From: Marinobacter sp. MDS2 | GTDB taxonomy: Bacteria; Pseudomonadota; Gammaproteobacteria; Pseudomonadales; Oleiphilaceae | Direction of reading: 5' to 3' | NCBI RefSeq assembly: GCF_030718085.1 | Contig: NZ_JAVAJF010000001.1 | Location: 186,001-250,000, forward strand | Length of the DNA: 64,000 nt | Part shown: positions 23,425-32,698 of the stretch, one piece after another | Layout: every line of letters begins with the position of its first letter | Position numbering within the stretch: position 1 is the stretch's first letter | Notes under the pieces: model-generated | Databases searched by the model: none | Seen by the model: the letters and a program-made list of their open reading frames with translations, nothing else | Told to the model about the DNA's origin: nothing | Made by a program: the position numbers and the translations under genes

Positions 23425-23473
23425 GGTTCTCTCTCACTCTCTGGGGGTTTCTGTTTCTTTCTTAAGTGCAACC

Positions 23474-23503
23474 ATCATACTATCTTGACTCCAATAACCC
23501 CAA
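23474..23503 (-). promoter_or_regulatory. Putative leuC promoter
   Basis: On the minus strand TTGGGG (23503-23498) and TATGAT (23479-23474) are spaced by 18 bases, about 50 bases before the leuC ATG. Both hexamers are partial matches to the sigma-70 consensus. I see no leucine-rich leader peptide or attenuator between this and leuC. Confidence 0.45.
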
Positions 23504-23667
23504 TTCATGTTTTTCATTCATTGCATTCCAACTGGTTATCGATGATAGTTTTCGCTATAAATCGACAGGACACTCGAGCTCTGGCGATAGCTCCTCCCAA
23601 CCACCCGCGCCCCAACTTCAAACGGGGCATCGCCAATCGAGAATCCACCTACGCAAGTCTGGGGATT

Positions 23668-23771
23668 GGTTTACGTGGTGCCGTTTCAAAAATTTCGTAG
23701 GCCATGGATGGCCGGAGAGAAGCGCACACGGACGTGCTTGTAGCGGTTTTTGAAACGGCACCCCGTAAGCC
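23668..23771. repeat. 104-bp imperfect inverted-repeat element in the leuC-LysR gap
   Basis: Two 25-bp outer arms (23668-23692 and 23747-23771) are inverted copies that differ at only two positions and share GTGCCGTTTCAAAAA. The interior holds further small palindromes: GGCCAT/ATGGCC around 23701-23714, and GCAC/GTGC. Read outward, both arms would encode FETAPRKP, which shows the symmetry and not coding. It looks like a REP/BIME- or MITE-like element. I noticed no second copy in this window. The rest of the 394-bp gap (23425-23818) holds the leuC promoter region and no gene. Confidence 0.75.
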
Positions 23772-23818
23772 AAGACCTCCCACCCAAGCCCTAATTGACG
23801 CGGAGAAAATAGACAACG

Positions 23819-24709
23819 ATGGACGCAAACTCCCTAAAAGCATTCCTGACAATCGTAGACCAAGGCTCTTTCTCCGAGGCCGCAGAAACACTGCACCTAA
23901 CCCAGCCGGCCGTCAGCAAACGCCTGGCCACCTTAGAACAGCAACTCGGCACCAAACTGATCGAACGGGGCCACCGGGAAATTCGCCTGACAGAAGCCGG
24001 CGCGAGGTTACTTCCTCACGCCCGTCAGATACTCGACGACATTCACAACGCCAAAGCCGCTCTAGCCTCCGATGACGGCACCATAACCGGCGAACTCAAC
24101 ATCATCGCCAGCCACCATATTGGCCTGCACCACCTGCCAAACTGGCTGCGACGCTTCGCAAAACAGTATCCGGAGGTTTCTATAAACCTGCAATTCATGG
24201 AATCCGACGCAGCCTACAGCCAAATGTTAAAACGCAACGCAGAACTCGCGTTCGTCACCCTCAGCGACAGCATGGAAAGCCAGTTCAGGGTATACCAACA
24301 GTGGCCCGACCCCATGGCATTTGTAACCGGTACAGATCATGAGTTAACTGCCGACAAAACGACTACACTTAAAGAGCTGGCAAGGTACCCCGCACTATTG
24401 CCGGACACGACAACAGCCACCTATCGCACCGTGAGCCGCTTGTTTCTGGAGGCCAACCTCCCACTTAAACAACAAATACCCACAAACTATCTTGAGACCA
24501 TCAAGATGATGACAAGTGTTGGCTTAGGCTGGAGCGTGTTGCCACTGAGCATGGTGGATAAGAGCCTGCACACCTTACAGACCGGCTTCTCGGTCAGCCG
24601 GGTGCTGGGCGCAATCGGTTTGTCAGGGCGCCAATTAAGCCTGGCCGCCAAAGCCATGCTCGATATCGTTAAGGAAGAAGAAGTGAGCTGTAAAACTAAC
24701 ACCAAATGA
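23819..24709 (+). CDS. LysR-family transcriptional regulator, divergent from leuC
   Basis: 296-residue LysR protein with the N-terminal winged helix at residues 1-60 (FLTIVDQGSFSEAAETLHL, then TQPAVSKRLATLEQQLG) and a periplasmic-binding-like effector domain from about residue 90. It is divergent from leuCDB, the position held by a LysR gene next to leuC in Pseudomonas, so control of leucine synthesis is a fair inference. The effector is not visible from sequence. Its TGA overlaps an ATG of the next reading frame, and the true pilU-like start follows 15 bases later, so the two are probably co-transcribed. Confidence 0.88.
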   Translation: MDANSLKAFLTIVDQGSFSEAAETLHLTQPAVSKRLATLEQQLGTKLIERGHREIRLTEAGARLLPHARQILDDIHNAKAALASDDGTITGELNIIASHHIGLHHLPNWLRRFAKQYPEVSINLQFMESDAAYSQMLKRNAELAFVTLSDSMESQFRVYQQWPDPMAFVTGTDHELTADKTTTLKELARYPALLPDTTTATYRTVSRLFLEANLPLKQQIPTNYLETIKMMTSVGLGWSVLPLSMVDKSLHTLQTGFSVSRVLGAIGLSGRQLSLAAKAMLDIVKEEEVSCKTNTK

Positions 24710-24723
24710 TTACAGGAGCTTTC

Positions 24724-25893
24724 ATGGGCTTCGACGATTACCTAAAAATTCTGGCCAAACACGATGGATCCGATCTGTACCTGAGCACCGGCGCCCCGCC
24801 CTGCGCAAAGTTTCACGGCACACTCAAACCTATTGACCGAACGCCGCTTGGGCCAGGCGTCATCAAAGAAATCGCTTGGTCGATCATGGATGAAGACCAA
24901 CGCGCTGAATTTGAGCAAGAAATGGAAATGAATCTCGCCTACAGCATTCGCAACGTAGGCCGCTTCAGGATCAACATCTTTCGACAGCGACATGAAATCT
25001 CCATTGTTGCCCGAAACATCGTTACCGATATCCCCAATGTTGACGACTTGGGCTTACCCCCCATCCTCAAAGATGTGGTGATGGCCAAGCGTGGATTGGT
25101 TCTGTTCGTCGGTGCCACGGGCTCTGGCAAATCCACCTCGCTAGCCGCGCTCATTGACCACCGCAACACCCATTCAGCCGGGCACATCATTACTATTGAA
25201 GATCCGGTTGAATACATACACCGACACAAGAAAAGCATTGTTAATCAACGTGAAGTTGGCGTTGATACCCGCAGCTTTCAACAAGCGCTCAAGAACACCT
25301 TGCGCCAGGCTCCGGACGTGATCCTGATTGGCGAGATTCGCGATCGCGAAACGATGGAGCACGCCCTTGCGTTCGCCGAAACCGGACACCTATGCATCTC
25401 CACGCTGCACGCCAACAACTCCAACCAAGCCCTGGACCGGATCATTAACTTTTTCCCGGAAGAACGCCGTCACCAACTGTTAATGGATCTTTCGATGAAT
25501 CTTCGGGCTTTTGTATCTCAGAGGCTGGTTCCGACTGTTGATAAAAAACGCTGTGCAGCCATCGAGATCCTCCTGGGCACGCCAACCATCAGTGAACTCA
25601 TTCTTCGCGGAGAGATAGACGGCATCAAAGAGATCATGGAAAAATCCACCAACCTTGGCATGCAAACCTTCGATCACGCACTGTTCAATCTGTGGATGGA
25701 AGGAAAAATAAGCCAAGAAGATGCGCTGAAAAATGCGGACTCGGCGAACAACTTACGGCTCAAGATCAAACTTCATGGCCGGACTGCGCCGCAAGCTCGT
25801 AGCGCAGTCTCGCGTTCACCCGCGAGCTCTGAGGGAATCGGGTTATCGCTGCAATTGGAAGACCAGGAAGAGGATTCAGATTCACCGCCATAG
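24724..25893 (+). CDS. pilU: PilU-like type IV pilus retraction ATPase
   Basis: Hexameric secretion ATPase of the PilT/PilU family, which powers pilus retraction on the cytoplasmic side of the pilus base. ATG 24724 (MGFDDYLKILAKHDGSDLYL) has AGGAG just upstream and gives 389 residues. Walker A is GATGSGKST at 130-138; DVILIGEIRDRET is the Walker B region and HLCISTLHANN the His box. The C-terminal tail (GLSLQLEDQEEDSDSP) resembles PilU more than PilT. No pilT is adjacent, unlike the usual pilT-pilU pair, so this may be a second PilU-type paralogue; the symbol is tentative. It is co-directional with the LysR gene. Confidence 0.85.
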   Translation: MGFDDYLKILAKHDGSDLYLSTGAPPCAKFHGTLKPIDRTPLGPGVIKEIAWSIMDEDQRAEFEQEMEMNLAYSIRNVGRFRINIFRQRHEISIVARNIVTDIPNVDDLGLPPILKDVVMAKRGLVLFVGATGSGKSTSLAALIDHRNTHSAGHIITIEDPVEYIHRHKKSIVNQREVGVDTRSFQQALKNTLRQAPDVILIGEIRDRETMEHALAFAETGHLCISTLHANNSNQALDRIINFFPEERRHQLLMDLSMNLRAFVSQRLVPTVDKKRCAAIEILLGTPTISELILRGEIDGIKEIMEKSTNLGMQTFDHALFNLWMEGKISQEDALKNADSANNLRLKIKLHGRTAPQARSAVSRSPASSEGIGLSLQLEDQEEDSDSPP

Positions 25894-25903
25894 CCTTGGC
25901 GCA

Positions 25904-27046
25904 TCAACTCTGTTCAGGAGGGGGTTTCAACCCCCACCAGGTCACGCCAATTGCCACGGCCATAGCCCCTGCACCGCCCCAGAAAGCCGCAGCTGTGCTA
26001 AAGCCGTCCACCAGAAACCCGGACATCCAGGCGCCCAGTGCACCGCCCGCGCCGAAGGTCAGTCCACTGTAGAGCGCCTGCCCCTGCCCATGGTGGTGCT
26101 TGCCGAAAAAACCTTGAACGTACTGCACCGAAACCGCATGCAACACACCGTACGAAGCGGCATGTAACAACTGAGCAACAATCAGAACCGGAACCACGGC
26201 CGTCAGCTCGGCGATAAGCGCCCAACGAATCATCGTCAACATCAAAGCGCCCAGCACCACCTGACGCACCGAGAAGTTTCGCGTTATACGGTGCAACACT
26301 AAAAACAAAACAATTTCCGCCAGCACGCCGAGCGACCAGAGCAGTCCAATCGATAGTTTGCCGTAGCCATGGTGCTCAAGGTGAATACTGAAAAAGGTGT
26401 AGTAAGCGCCGTGCGATACCTGCAAAAGAAAGTTCATTGCGAAAAACGCAATAACAGCGGGGTGACTGATAATCGCTTTTAAACTGCCTTTCGGCGCGCG
26501 TTCCACACGAGCGCCGCGCTCCGAGGGCACTAAAAATGCCGACGCTGCGATTCCGACGAAAACCGGTAGCAGCAACCACGGGAGGTATTCGATGGGAACC
26601 CATTCTAACAGCGCGCCCACCAACGCGACGGCACCGATAAAGCCAACCGATCCCCACAAGCGAACTTTGCCATACTTGTCTTTATGGGCCCCCAACACCC
26701 GCAAGGTGATGACCTCATAAAGCGGAAGAATGGCGTTCCAAAAGAAGGTAAACACCAACATCACTAGCAGCAGACCGTAAAAACCGGGCTCCAGAAAGAC
26801 GCCAGCAAAGAAAATAGATCCTGTTATTGCCCCGAAGCGAACCAGACGCACGCGCTGCCCGGTTCGGTCGCCGAGCCACCCCCAAAGACTGGGGGCCACA
26901 ATCTTGGTCAGCTGGATGGTCGCCATCAGTGTGGCGATTTGCAGATAGGAAAAGCCCTGCCCCTCCAGATAGAGGGACCAGTAAGGCAAAAGCCCTCCTA
27001 AGAGGGCAAAGAACCAGAAGTAGAGGTTAGACAGCCGCCAGTAGAT
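25904..27046 (-). CDS. HcaT-type MFS transporter, apparent ATC start codon
   Basis: Twelve-segment major facilitator of the 3-phenylpropionate permease (HcaT-like) type. The nearest standard start, TTG 26989, would remove most of the first helix. Reading upstream in frame gives IYWRLSNLYFWFFALLGG, which completes helix 1 and matches the usual N-terminus of this family. No ATG, GTG or TTG occurs between 26990 and the in-frame stop that ends aroC. ATC at 27046 follows AGGGAGG with a 7-base gap, so ATC is the likely start, or there is a base error. With it the protein has 380 residues. The conserved loop WGWLGDRTGQRVRLVRFG follows helix 2. It is 18 bases downstream of aroC. Substrate unknown. 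Confidence 0.8.
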   Translation of the reverse strand: MYWRLSNLYFWFFALLGGLLPYWSLYLEGQGFSYLQIATLMATIQLTKIVAPSLWGWLGDRTGQRVRLVRFGAITGSIFFAGVFLEPGFYGLLLVMLVFTFFWNAILPLYEVITLRVLGAHKDKYGKVRLWGSVGFIGAVALVGALLEWVPIEYLPWLLLPVFVGIAASAFLVPSERGARVERAPKGSLKAIISHPAVIAFFAMNFLLQVSHGAYYTFFSIHLEHHGYGKLSIGLLWSLGVLAEIVLFLVLHRITRNFSVRQVVLGALMLTMIRWALIAELTAVVPVLIVAQLLHAASYGVLHAVSVQYVQGFFGKHHHGQGQALYSGLTFGAGGALGAWMSGFLVDGFSTAAAFWGGAGAMAVAIGVTWWGLKPPPEQS

Positions 27047-27064
27047 GGTGTCGCCTCCCTTCGA

Positions 27065-28159
27065 TCAAAGCTGACCGATAACCGGAGTGGACACTTCAAC
27101 GTCGCCGTTTTGAGCGCGATGGCGCAAATAGTGGTCCAGAAGAACAATGGCCATCATGGCTTCAGCGATCGGAGTGGCCCGAATACCAACACACGGATCG
27201 TGACGACCGGTTGTAATCACCTCAACCGGATTGCCATGTACATCAATGCCGCGGCCCGGCAAACGCAAACTGGAAGTCGGCTTCAATGCAATACTGGCCA
27301 GGATTGGCTGCCCGGATGAAATACCGCCAAGCACACCACCAGCTTCGTTGGACAAGAAGCCCTCCGGAGTCATCTCATCCCGGTGCTCCGTGCCCTTTTG
27401 CTCGATGCACCCGAAACCTGCACCAACCTCGACACCTTTTACTGCGTTAATACTCATCAAGGCATGGGCCAGATCAGCATCTAAGCGATCAAAGATAGGC
27501 TCACCCAGCCCTGGCGGTACACCTTCCGCCACCACGTTGATTCGAGCGCCGATGGAATCTCCTTCTTTTCGAAGGGCGTCCATGAAGGCCTCCATTTCCG
27601 GCACCTTGTCAGCGTCCGGGCAGAAAAACGGGTTCTGATGAACCTGCCCCCAATCCAGCTTATCAACCTTGATAGGACCCAGCTGCGATAGATACCCGCG
27701 TATACGAATGCCCAAGCGCTGTTCCAGAAACTTACGAGCCACGGCACCGGCCGCGACGCGCATCGCCGTTTCGCGAGCGGAAGAACGCCCACCACCGCGA
27801 TAATCCCGATTGCCGTACTTATGGTGGTAGGTGTAATCCGCGTGCGCAGGCCGGAACTGCTCGGAAATTTTGGAGTAATCCTTGGAGCGCTGGTCGGTGT
27901 TCTCGATGATCAATCCGATCGGCGTACCAGTGGTTTTGCCCTCGAACACACCCGAGAGAATACGAACCTCGTCGGCTTCCCGGCGCTGAGTGGTATGGCG
28001 AGAAGTACCCGGTTTTCGGCGATCAAGATCGGCCTGCATATCCGCTTCCGACAGCTCCAGCCCCGGAGGACATCCGTCTATAATGCAGCCCAATGCGGCG
28101 CCGTGGCTTTCACCAAAGGTGGTGACCGTAAACAGCTTTCCGAAAGTATTTCCCGACAT
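27065..28159 (-). CDS. aroC: Chorismate synthase
   Basis: Last step of the shikimate pathway, giving chorismate with reduced FMN. The 364 residues carry all three family signatures: [21 protein letters not shown] near the start, [20 protein letters not shown] (about residue 125), and [17 protein letters not shown] near the C-terminus. It lies 36 bases downstream of prmB and just upstream of the MFS gene, a neighbourhood also known in Pseudomonas. Confidence 0.97.
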   Translation of the reverse strand: MSGNTFGKLFTVTTFGESHGAALGCIIDGCPPGLELSEADMQADLDRRKPGTSRHTTQRREADEVRILSGVFEGKTTGTPIGLIIENTDQRSKDYSKISEQFRPAHADYTYHHKYGNRDYRGGGRSSARETAMRVAAGAVARKFLEQRLGIRIRGYLSQLGPIKVDKLDWGQVHQNPFFCPDADKVPEMEAFMDALRKEGDSIGARINVVAEGVPPGLGEPIFDRLDADLAHALMSINAVKGVEVGAGFGCIEQKGTEHRDEMTPEGFLSNEAGGVLGGISSGQPILASIALKPTSSLRLPGRGIDVHGNPVEVITTGRHDPCVGIRATPIAEAMMAIVLLDHYLRHRAQNGDVEVSTPVIGQL

Positions 28160-28195
28160 ATTTCAGCACTTTGTGTAAGTTATATAAAAACAGGG

Positions 28196-29125
28196 TTAAG
28201 ACTTTTTAGCCTGCCATTCACGAAGGTCTCGGGCGGTGACCAAGAACACACCATCGCCACCGCTCTCAAACTCAAGCCAGGTCAACGGCAGATCCGGATA
28301 GGCGTCATCCATGGCTCCCCAGGAGTTCCCCACTTCAACGATCAGCAAGCCGTCTTCCGTCAGATGCTCAGAAGCCTTTGCGATGATTCGATGTGCAATG
28401 TCCAGCCCGTCGTCTCCGGCAGCGAGGCCCAGCTCCGGCTCATGCCGGTACTCTTCAGGCATATCTGCCATATCTTCCGCATCGACATAAGGCGGGTTAC
28501 TCAGAATCACATCGTACCGGCCTTCAATGCTGTCAAACACATCCGAACGAACCGTGTGCACACGCCCCTGAAGACCGTGCAGTTCGATGTTCGATTCAGC
28601 CACAGCCAGCGCGTCTTCAGAAATATCCGACAGCGTCACCTCGGCTTCATCGAATACGGTCGCAGCGCCAATTCCGATGCAACCGCTACCCGTGCATAAG
28701 TCCAGCACACGCTGAACGTAAGCATCACCCAACCAAGGCTGCAATCCGTTTTCGAGCAATTCACCCAAGGGCGACCGTGGCACCAAGACCCGTTCATCAA
28801 CATTGAACGGCATCCCCATAAACCAGCCTTCGCCTAACAGATAGGCGATAGGCACACGTTCACTGATACGGCGATCAATGCGAGCAAGAATCAGATCTCG
28901 TTCCGAGCGGGTAAGCCGTGCATCCAGAAAAATGTTGTTGTTTTCCAATGGCAGATGAACACTGCGCAGCACCAACTGGACCGCCTCGTCCCAAACATTG
29001 TCGGTACCATGACCAAAATAAAGTGGCGATGCGGCGAAGCGTGAGGCGGCATACCGCAATAGATCACGGATGGTATGCAGATCATCAACGGGACTAGTCA
29101 CAAATAAACGTTCCTGCTCAAGCAT
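28196..29125 (-). CDS. prmB: Ribosomal protein uL3 glutamine methyltransferase PrmB
   Basis: SAM-dependent methyltransferase that modifies a glutamine of ribosomal protein L3. The 309 residues have the SAM loop LDLCTGSGC at 141-149 and the Gln-methylase motif NPPY at 210-213. The N-terminal helical domain ([19 protein letters not shown]) is typical of PrmB/PrmC. Its place just upstream of aroC favours PrmB over PrmC, which normally lies next to prfA. Confidence 0.93.
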   Translation of the reverse strand: MLEQERLFVTSPVDDLHTIRDLLRYAASRFAASPLYFGHGTDNVWDEAVQLVLRSVHLPLENNNIFLDARLTRSERDLILARIDRRISERVPIAYLLGEGWFMGMPFNVDERVLVPRSPLGELLENGLQPWLGDAYVQRVLDLCTGSGCIGIGAATVFDEAEVTLSDISEDALAVAESNIELHGLQGRVHTVRSDVFDSIEGRYDVILSNPPYVDAEDMADMPEEYRHEPELGLAAGDDGLDIAHRIIAKASEHLTEDGLLIVEVGNSWGAMDDAYPDLPLTWLEFESGGDGVFLVTARDLREWQAKKS

Positions 29126-29178
29126 TTTAGCGCCGCATTATACGCAGATTCAGCGCGCAACTGCAGCCTTCGTGGGGG

Positions 29179-30399
29179 TTAAAGCGCCAGTGGGCCCGAG
29201 CTGCTTCGACTTTCTTCAAACCGATCCAGAGCGGCTGTCATACGCTCGCGCCCCAGTCGGATAAGCTCAGGCGCTTTGTGGTAGTCGTAGCTTCGGCTCG
29301 CATTTTTGGGAATGTTTACCAGCAAATCAGGCGGATAACCCGCGATTTTGTACTGCACCAAGGCGCTTTGCATGGTTTCGATGGTCAGGTTCATCACATC
29401 AAATTTACCAATACCAAGCTTGTCCCAATCAATGGTGGGGTGTTCCTCTTTTTGCTTTGCCTTGTTCTGGCTTCGCTCTTCCAATTTTGCCTTCAGCTCG
29501 CTCTTTTTGTTGTCCTCAGCGGTCTTCTTGGCAATCTCGCGGCTTATCTTATCCTCTGGCGATTCATCGCTACTTGGGCCTCGGGTGGTCAGCGACTTGA
29601 GCGTGTCCCAATCAAACCAGCGTGAGGCTTTATCACGAACCGCGCCTACCCACTCTTCGATGTCACGGCCTTCATCGTTGTCAGACGAGAAGGCCGCGTC
29701 GGGAATGCGGCGATGCTGGTCGTCCTCACCACTCAGGTTGACCGCCATCACAAGATCGGCATGGGCTGATATCGTGGGAATAATCGGAAGCGGGTTAAGA
29801 AGCGCACCATCCACCAAAACCCGGCCGTTTAGCACCAAGGGCGTGACCACGCTCGGGATGGCGATGGAAGCCCGAATAGCCTGATCCAAAGGACCTTCCT
29901 GGAACCAGATCTCTTTGTGGGCCAGAAGGTCGGTCGCGACGGCGGTATAGGACATCGGCAGTTCTTCAATGCGAGTATCGCCAAGAATCTCACGCACCAC
30001 CGAAAAAACTTTTTCACCGCGAATGGCACCGATAGAGGTAAACGTAACATCAAGCAGCTTGAGCACGTCAAACTGCCCCAGACCGGTCACCCAATCTTTG
30101 TATTCCTGCAGTTTACCAGCGGCATACATACCGCCAACCAACGCGCCCATTGAACAACCCGACACCGCAATAATCTTGTAGCCACGCTCATGCAGCACTT
30201 CAATTGCACCAATATGGGCGTACCCTCGGGCGCCGCCACTGCCAAGGGTCAGGGCGACGGTTTTTCCGTTACCGGTTTGTCTGACGGTAGCCGAGGCAGA
30301 CGACACATCCGAACTTTCGACCACAGCACTGACACCATCCTGCACCGGTTGCTCCGGAGCAGAACTGCCGCTCGCTTCGGGATTGCCCTTATCTGCCAT
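29179..30399 (-). CDS. Patatin-like phospholipase (RssA/NTE type)
   Basis: Serine-Asp dyad acyl hydrolase. The oxyanion motif GSGGARG is at 53-59, the nucleophile elbow GCSMG at 81-85 (Ser83), and the catalytic Asp is in VDGAL (D197). A 45-residue Ser/Ala/Val-rich N-terminus precedes the fold. A Lys/Glu-rich coiled segment lies around 295-325 (KKTAEDNKKSELKAKLEER) and a helical C-terminus follows. It starts three bases after the DUF4892 gene ends, in the same run. Likely substrate is a phospholipid or lysophospholipid; this is inference. Confidence 0.88.
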   Translation of the reverse strand: MADKGNPEASGSSAPEQPVQDGVSAVVESSDVSSASATVRQTGNGKTVALTLGSGGARGYAHIGAIEVLHERGYKIIAVSGCSMGALVGGMYAAGKLQEYKDWVTGLGQFDVLKLLDVTFTSIGAIRGEKVFSVVREILGDTRIEELPMSYTAVATDLLAHKEIWFQEGPLDQAIRASIAIPSVVTPLVLNGRVLVDGALLNPLPIIPTISAHADLVMAVNLSGEDDQHRRIPDAAFSSDNDEGRDIEEWVGAVRDKASRWFDWDTLKSLTTRGPSSDESPEDKISREIAKKTAEDNKKSELKAKLEERSQNKAKQKEEHPTIDWDKLGIGKFDVMNLTIETMQSALVQYKIAGYPPDLLVNIPKNASRSYDYHKAPELIRLGRERMTAALDRFEESRSSSGPLAL

Positions 30400-30401
30400 A
30401 G

Positions 30402-31319
30402 TTACGGCCTCTTGATGACGACGACTTCAAGTCTATTGCCTTGACGGTTAGGTGCGACCTGGTGAACGGCAGGCCCGACCGGCAAAATTCGTATTTGACT
30501 GCGGGAAACGCCGATCTTATTGAGCAGATCAGCAAAGGACTGCGCAGCCTGATCCGATCGTTCAACTGCGGCCTCGAAGGCTTCATCGTCGCTCAGCTCG
30601 GAAAAGGCCACAAGCACCACGTCAGAATCTTCTTTTTTACTCCAGGCCAACAGCTTCCGCCTGTCACTGGCCGTAAATTCAAACCGGTATGAGATACCGC
30701 CCTGCCAGGGCACAATGAGAGGACCTTGCATTCGCCCATTTCCGGCTTCGGATCCGGGAATCACCGCTCCTTGGGTGACGTTCAAGTGTTCCACCCAAAC
30801 GTATTCACGCAAGTTGCCTCGGGTAACGGTATACACCGAGGTTAACCATTGCCGCCCCTGGTCATCCAACGCAGCAACCACGAAGTAATCCTGATCGGTA
30901 TCCCGACCTAATAACTTAGGCTGCTCAAAAACCTGATTTGCCCAAACGTTGCTGCGCCCGCAGTTAATGCCGGAGCACTCGAAAAGGATCTGTGCGCCGC
31001 GCGCCTGCATGCGTTTTAAATAGTGATTCCGGGCTTCCTGGCGACTGGCATCGCGGTTAATCTCATACAGCTGGCCTTCGCCACGCACAGGCAGGCGGGC
31101 CAGGACCTTGGAACGGATTTCATTGCGCACCTCCCGGATCGGGCTGAACAACACCAGATGACCAGAAGATTCGATGGATTTGGTTAGCTGAAGCCGGGAC
31201 TGAGGGAAGGCTTCCGGTGCTGTTCGCAAAGACTCCGCAACAGCGCTAAGCGAAAGCCCTGTCAGGGCGACAAGCATAAGACTTTGCAGAAAACGAAATC
31301 GCGCGGAATCAAGCATCAA
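30402..31319 (-). CDS. DUF4892-family exported protein with OmpA-like C-terminus
   Basis: Exported protein of 305 residues with a signal peptide cleaved after about residue 28 (SLSAVA/ES). The body (GHLVLFSPIREVRNEI and GAQILFECSGINCGRSNVWA) matches what I remember of DUF4892 proteins. The C-terminal ~80 residues, with SFADLLNKIGVSRSQIRILP and RLEVVVI, resemble an OmpA-like peptidoglycan-binding unit. The two cysteines in ECSGINCGRS could form a disulfide. The start overlaps the hydrolase gene end by 11 bases. Function unknown; a periplasmic or envelope role is likely. Confidence 0.78.
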   Translation of the reverse strand: MMLDSARFRFLQSLMLVALTGLSLSAVAESLRTAPEAFPQSRLQLTKSIESSGHLVLFSPIREVRNEIRSKVLARLPVRGEGQLYEINRDASRQEARNHYLKRMQARGAQILFECSGINCGRSNVWANQVFEQPKLLGRDTDQDYFVVAALDDQGRQWLTSVYTVTRGNLREYVWVEHLNVTQGAVIPGSEAGNGRMQGPLIVPWQGGISYRFEFTASDRRKLLAWSKKEDSDVVLVAFSELSDDEAFEAAVERSDQAAQSFADLLNKIGVSRSQIRILPVGPAVHQVAPNRQGNRLEVVVIKRP

Positions 31320-32229
31320 AAAGGAACCCTTTTATAGCGGAAGCTACTGGAACGGTATCACCGTCGAGGTGGCAATGGTGCCCACCCGGCACATCCGCAA
31401 TGGTTAAGTCGGGAATCAGCTTTAGTCGGGCATCAATTCCCTTACGGTCCGCCAGCAAACCGCCTTCCGCCCGAACGAATAAGGTCGGAACTGTCAGCAC
31501 CGACAAAGACGCGTGCACTTGCTCTTCTGTCATCATAAGTGCGGTCGGGTGCCTGAGGCGAGCATCAGTTCTCCAGACGAACCCGTCTGGATGCTCCCGC
31601 ATATTACGAGGGACCAAGGTGGCGGCCGCTTCGGGGCTTAACGGGCTAAGACCGCCTTCCCGGATCTTTGCAGCCGTCTCGATAGACGGATAAACAGCTG
31701 ACGGCGCAGAACCACTTCGTTTTTTCTGCAAGGCCCGGCGAAGCTGCGGAATTGTCTCTTTTGCCGGACGGCTTAGTGCACCGATACTGTCTATCATGAC
31801 CAGCCGCTTAACCCGCTCCGGAAAAGCCGCGGCGTAGAGCGCGCACACAATTCCGCCCAATGAGTGCCCCACCAAATCCAGCGGTTGTTCGCCGCCTTTG
31901 GAAAAGTGCACATCGATCAGTTCACAAAGATCGGCGACATAGTCAGTCAGCCAATAACCATAACCGGGCGGACGATGGCTAGAATGCCCGTGGCCAGCCA
32001 TATCGATGCCGTAAACGGTCGTGAATTCAGAAAGCTCAGGGGCCAAACGGGCGAACGTCATGGCGTTGTCCAGCCAGCCGTGCACCATGAGCACCGGAGG
32101 ATGAGTATTCGCGGGAGATTTAGCGGGCCAAGCAAGTCCCGCCAACTCTATATTCTGCAGGGGCCAGTGCGCCTCCCGGCAACCGGCCGGATTTGCGAGC
32201 CTGCTGCCTGCTAACACGGCATCGTTCAT
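31309..32229 (-). CDS. Alpha/beta-fold hydrolase
   Basis: 306-residue alpha/beta hydrolase without a signal peptide. The nucleophile elbow is GHSLG at 121-125 (Ser123), HG of the oxyanion strand is in MVHGWLDN, and the catalytic His is in PGGHHCHLDG near residue 286. Extended homologues include esterases and haloalkane-dehalogenase-like proteins, so the substrate cannot be named. It lies between pilZ and the DUF4892 gene; whether it serves pilus or lipid metabolism is unknown. Confidence 0.85.
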   Translation of the reverse strand: MNDAVLAGSRLANPAGCREAHWPLQNIELAGLAWPAKSPANTHPPVLMVHGWLDNAMTFARLAPELSEFTTVYGIDMAGHGHSSHRPPGYGYWLTDYVADLCELIDVHFSKGGEQPLDLVGHSLGGIVCALYAAAFPERVKRLVMIDSIGALSRPAKETIPQLRRALQKKRSGSAPSAVYPSIETAAKIREGGLSPLSPEAAATLVPRNMREHPDGFVWRTDARLRHPTALMMTEEQVHASLSVLTVPTLFVRAEGGLLADRKGIDARLKLIPDLTIADVPGGHHCHLDGDTVPVASAIKGFLFDA

Positions 32230-32241
32230 TCAGAAAGAATC

Positions 32242-32592
32242 CTACATCGTGTGCGTGGGGCGGTCCGAGCTCAGGGAGCCCGCCAGATAAGATTCAATTT
32301 TGGTGCGAGCCGTTTCATCATCACCGTTAAATTGAACGCCAATGCCAGCAGCCCGGTTACCCTGCGCTCCTTTGGGTGTAATCCAAACCACTTTGCCCGC
32401 AACAGGGATTTTCTCTGGCTCGTCCATCAGGTTCAGCAACAGAAACACCTCGTCGCCCAGCTGATATTGCTTTTGAGTGGGTATAAACAACCCACCCTGA
32501 CGGATGTACGGCATGTACGCGGCATAAAGTACCGCTTTATCTTTAATGGTCAGGGTGAGAATACCGCTGCGTGCTCCGAATCCGGGGCCCAT
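32242..32592 (-). CDS. pilZ: Type IV pilus assembly protein PilZ
   Basis: Small cytoplasmic PilZ-fold protein needed for type IV pilus biogenesis. ATG 32592 (MGPGFGARSGILTLTIKD) gives 116 residues and has a GGTG ribosome site 6 bases upstream. A GTG three codons earlier is less likely. The sequence runs LGDEVFLLLNLMDEPEKIPV and ends TPKGAQGNRAAGIGVQF...THTM, very close to Pseudomonas PilZ. Like that protein it lacks the RxxxR c-di-GMP motif, so it probably acts through partners (FimX and PilB in other species). It follows holB, the usual neighbour. Confidence 0.94.
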   Translation of the reverse strand: MGPGFGARSGILTLTIKDKAVLYAAYMPYIRQGGLFIPTQKQYQLGDEVFLLLNLMDEPEKIPVAGKVVWITPKGAQGNRAAGIGVQFNGDDETARTKIESYLAGSLSSDRPTHTM

Positions 32593-32698
32593 ATCAAACA
32601 CCTTTAAATGCTTAAAGTTTCGTGACGCTATTTTATGCTATTTTTCGCCAAGAATTTCCCGACATTTCACAATCATAGCAGCTGATCTTAAACAAAGC

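Noticed and set aside
23704..24075. Open frame beginning MDGRREAHTDVLVAVFETAP
   Set aside because: It is translation of the inverted-repeat element and of the LysR start in another frame. The FETAPRKP motif appears from both arms because they are inverted copies.
26987..26989. TTG start for the MFS transporter
   Set aside because: It would remove most of the first membrane helix; the ATC start with its ribosome site fits better.
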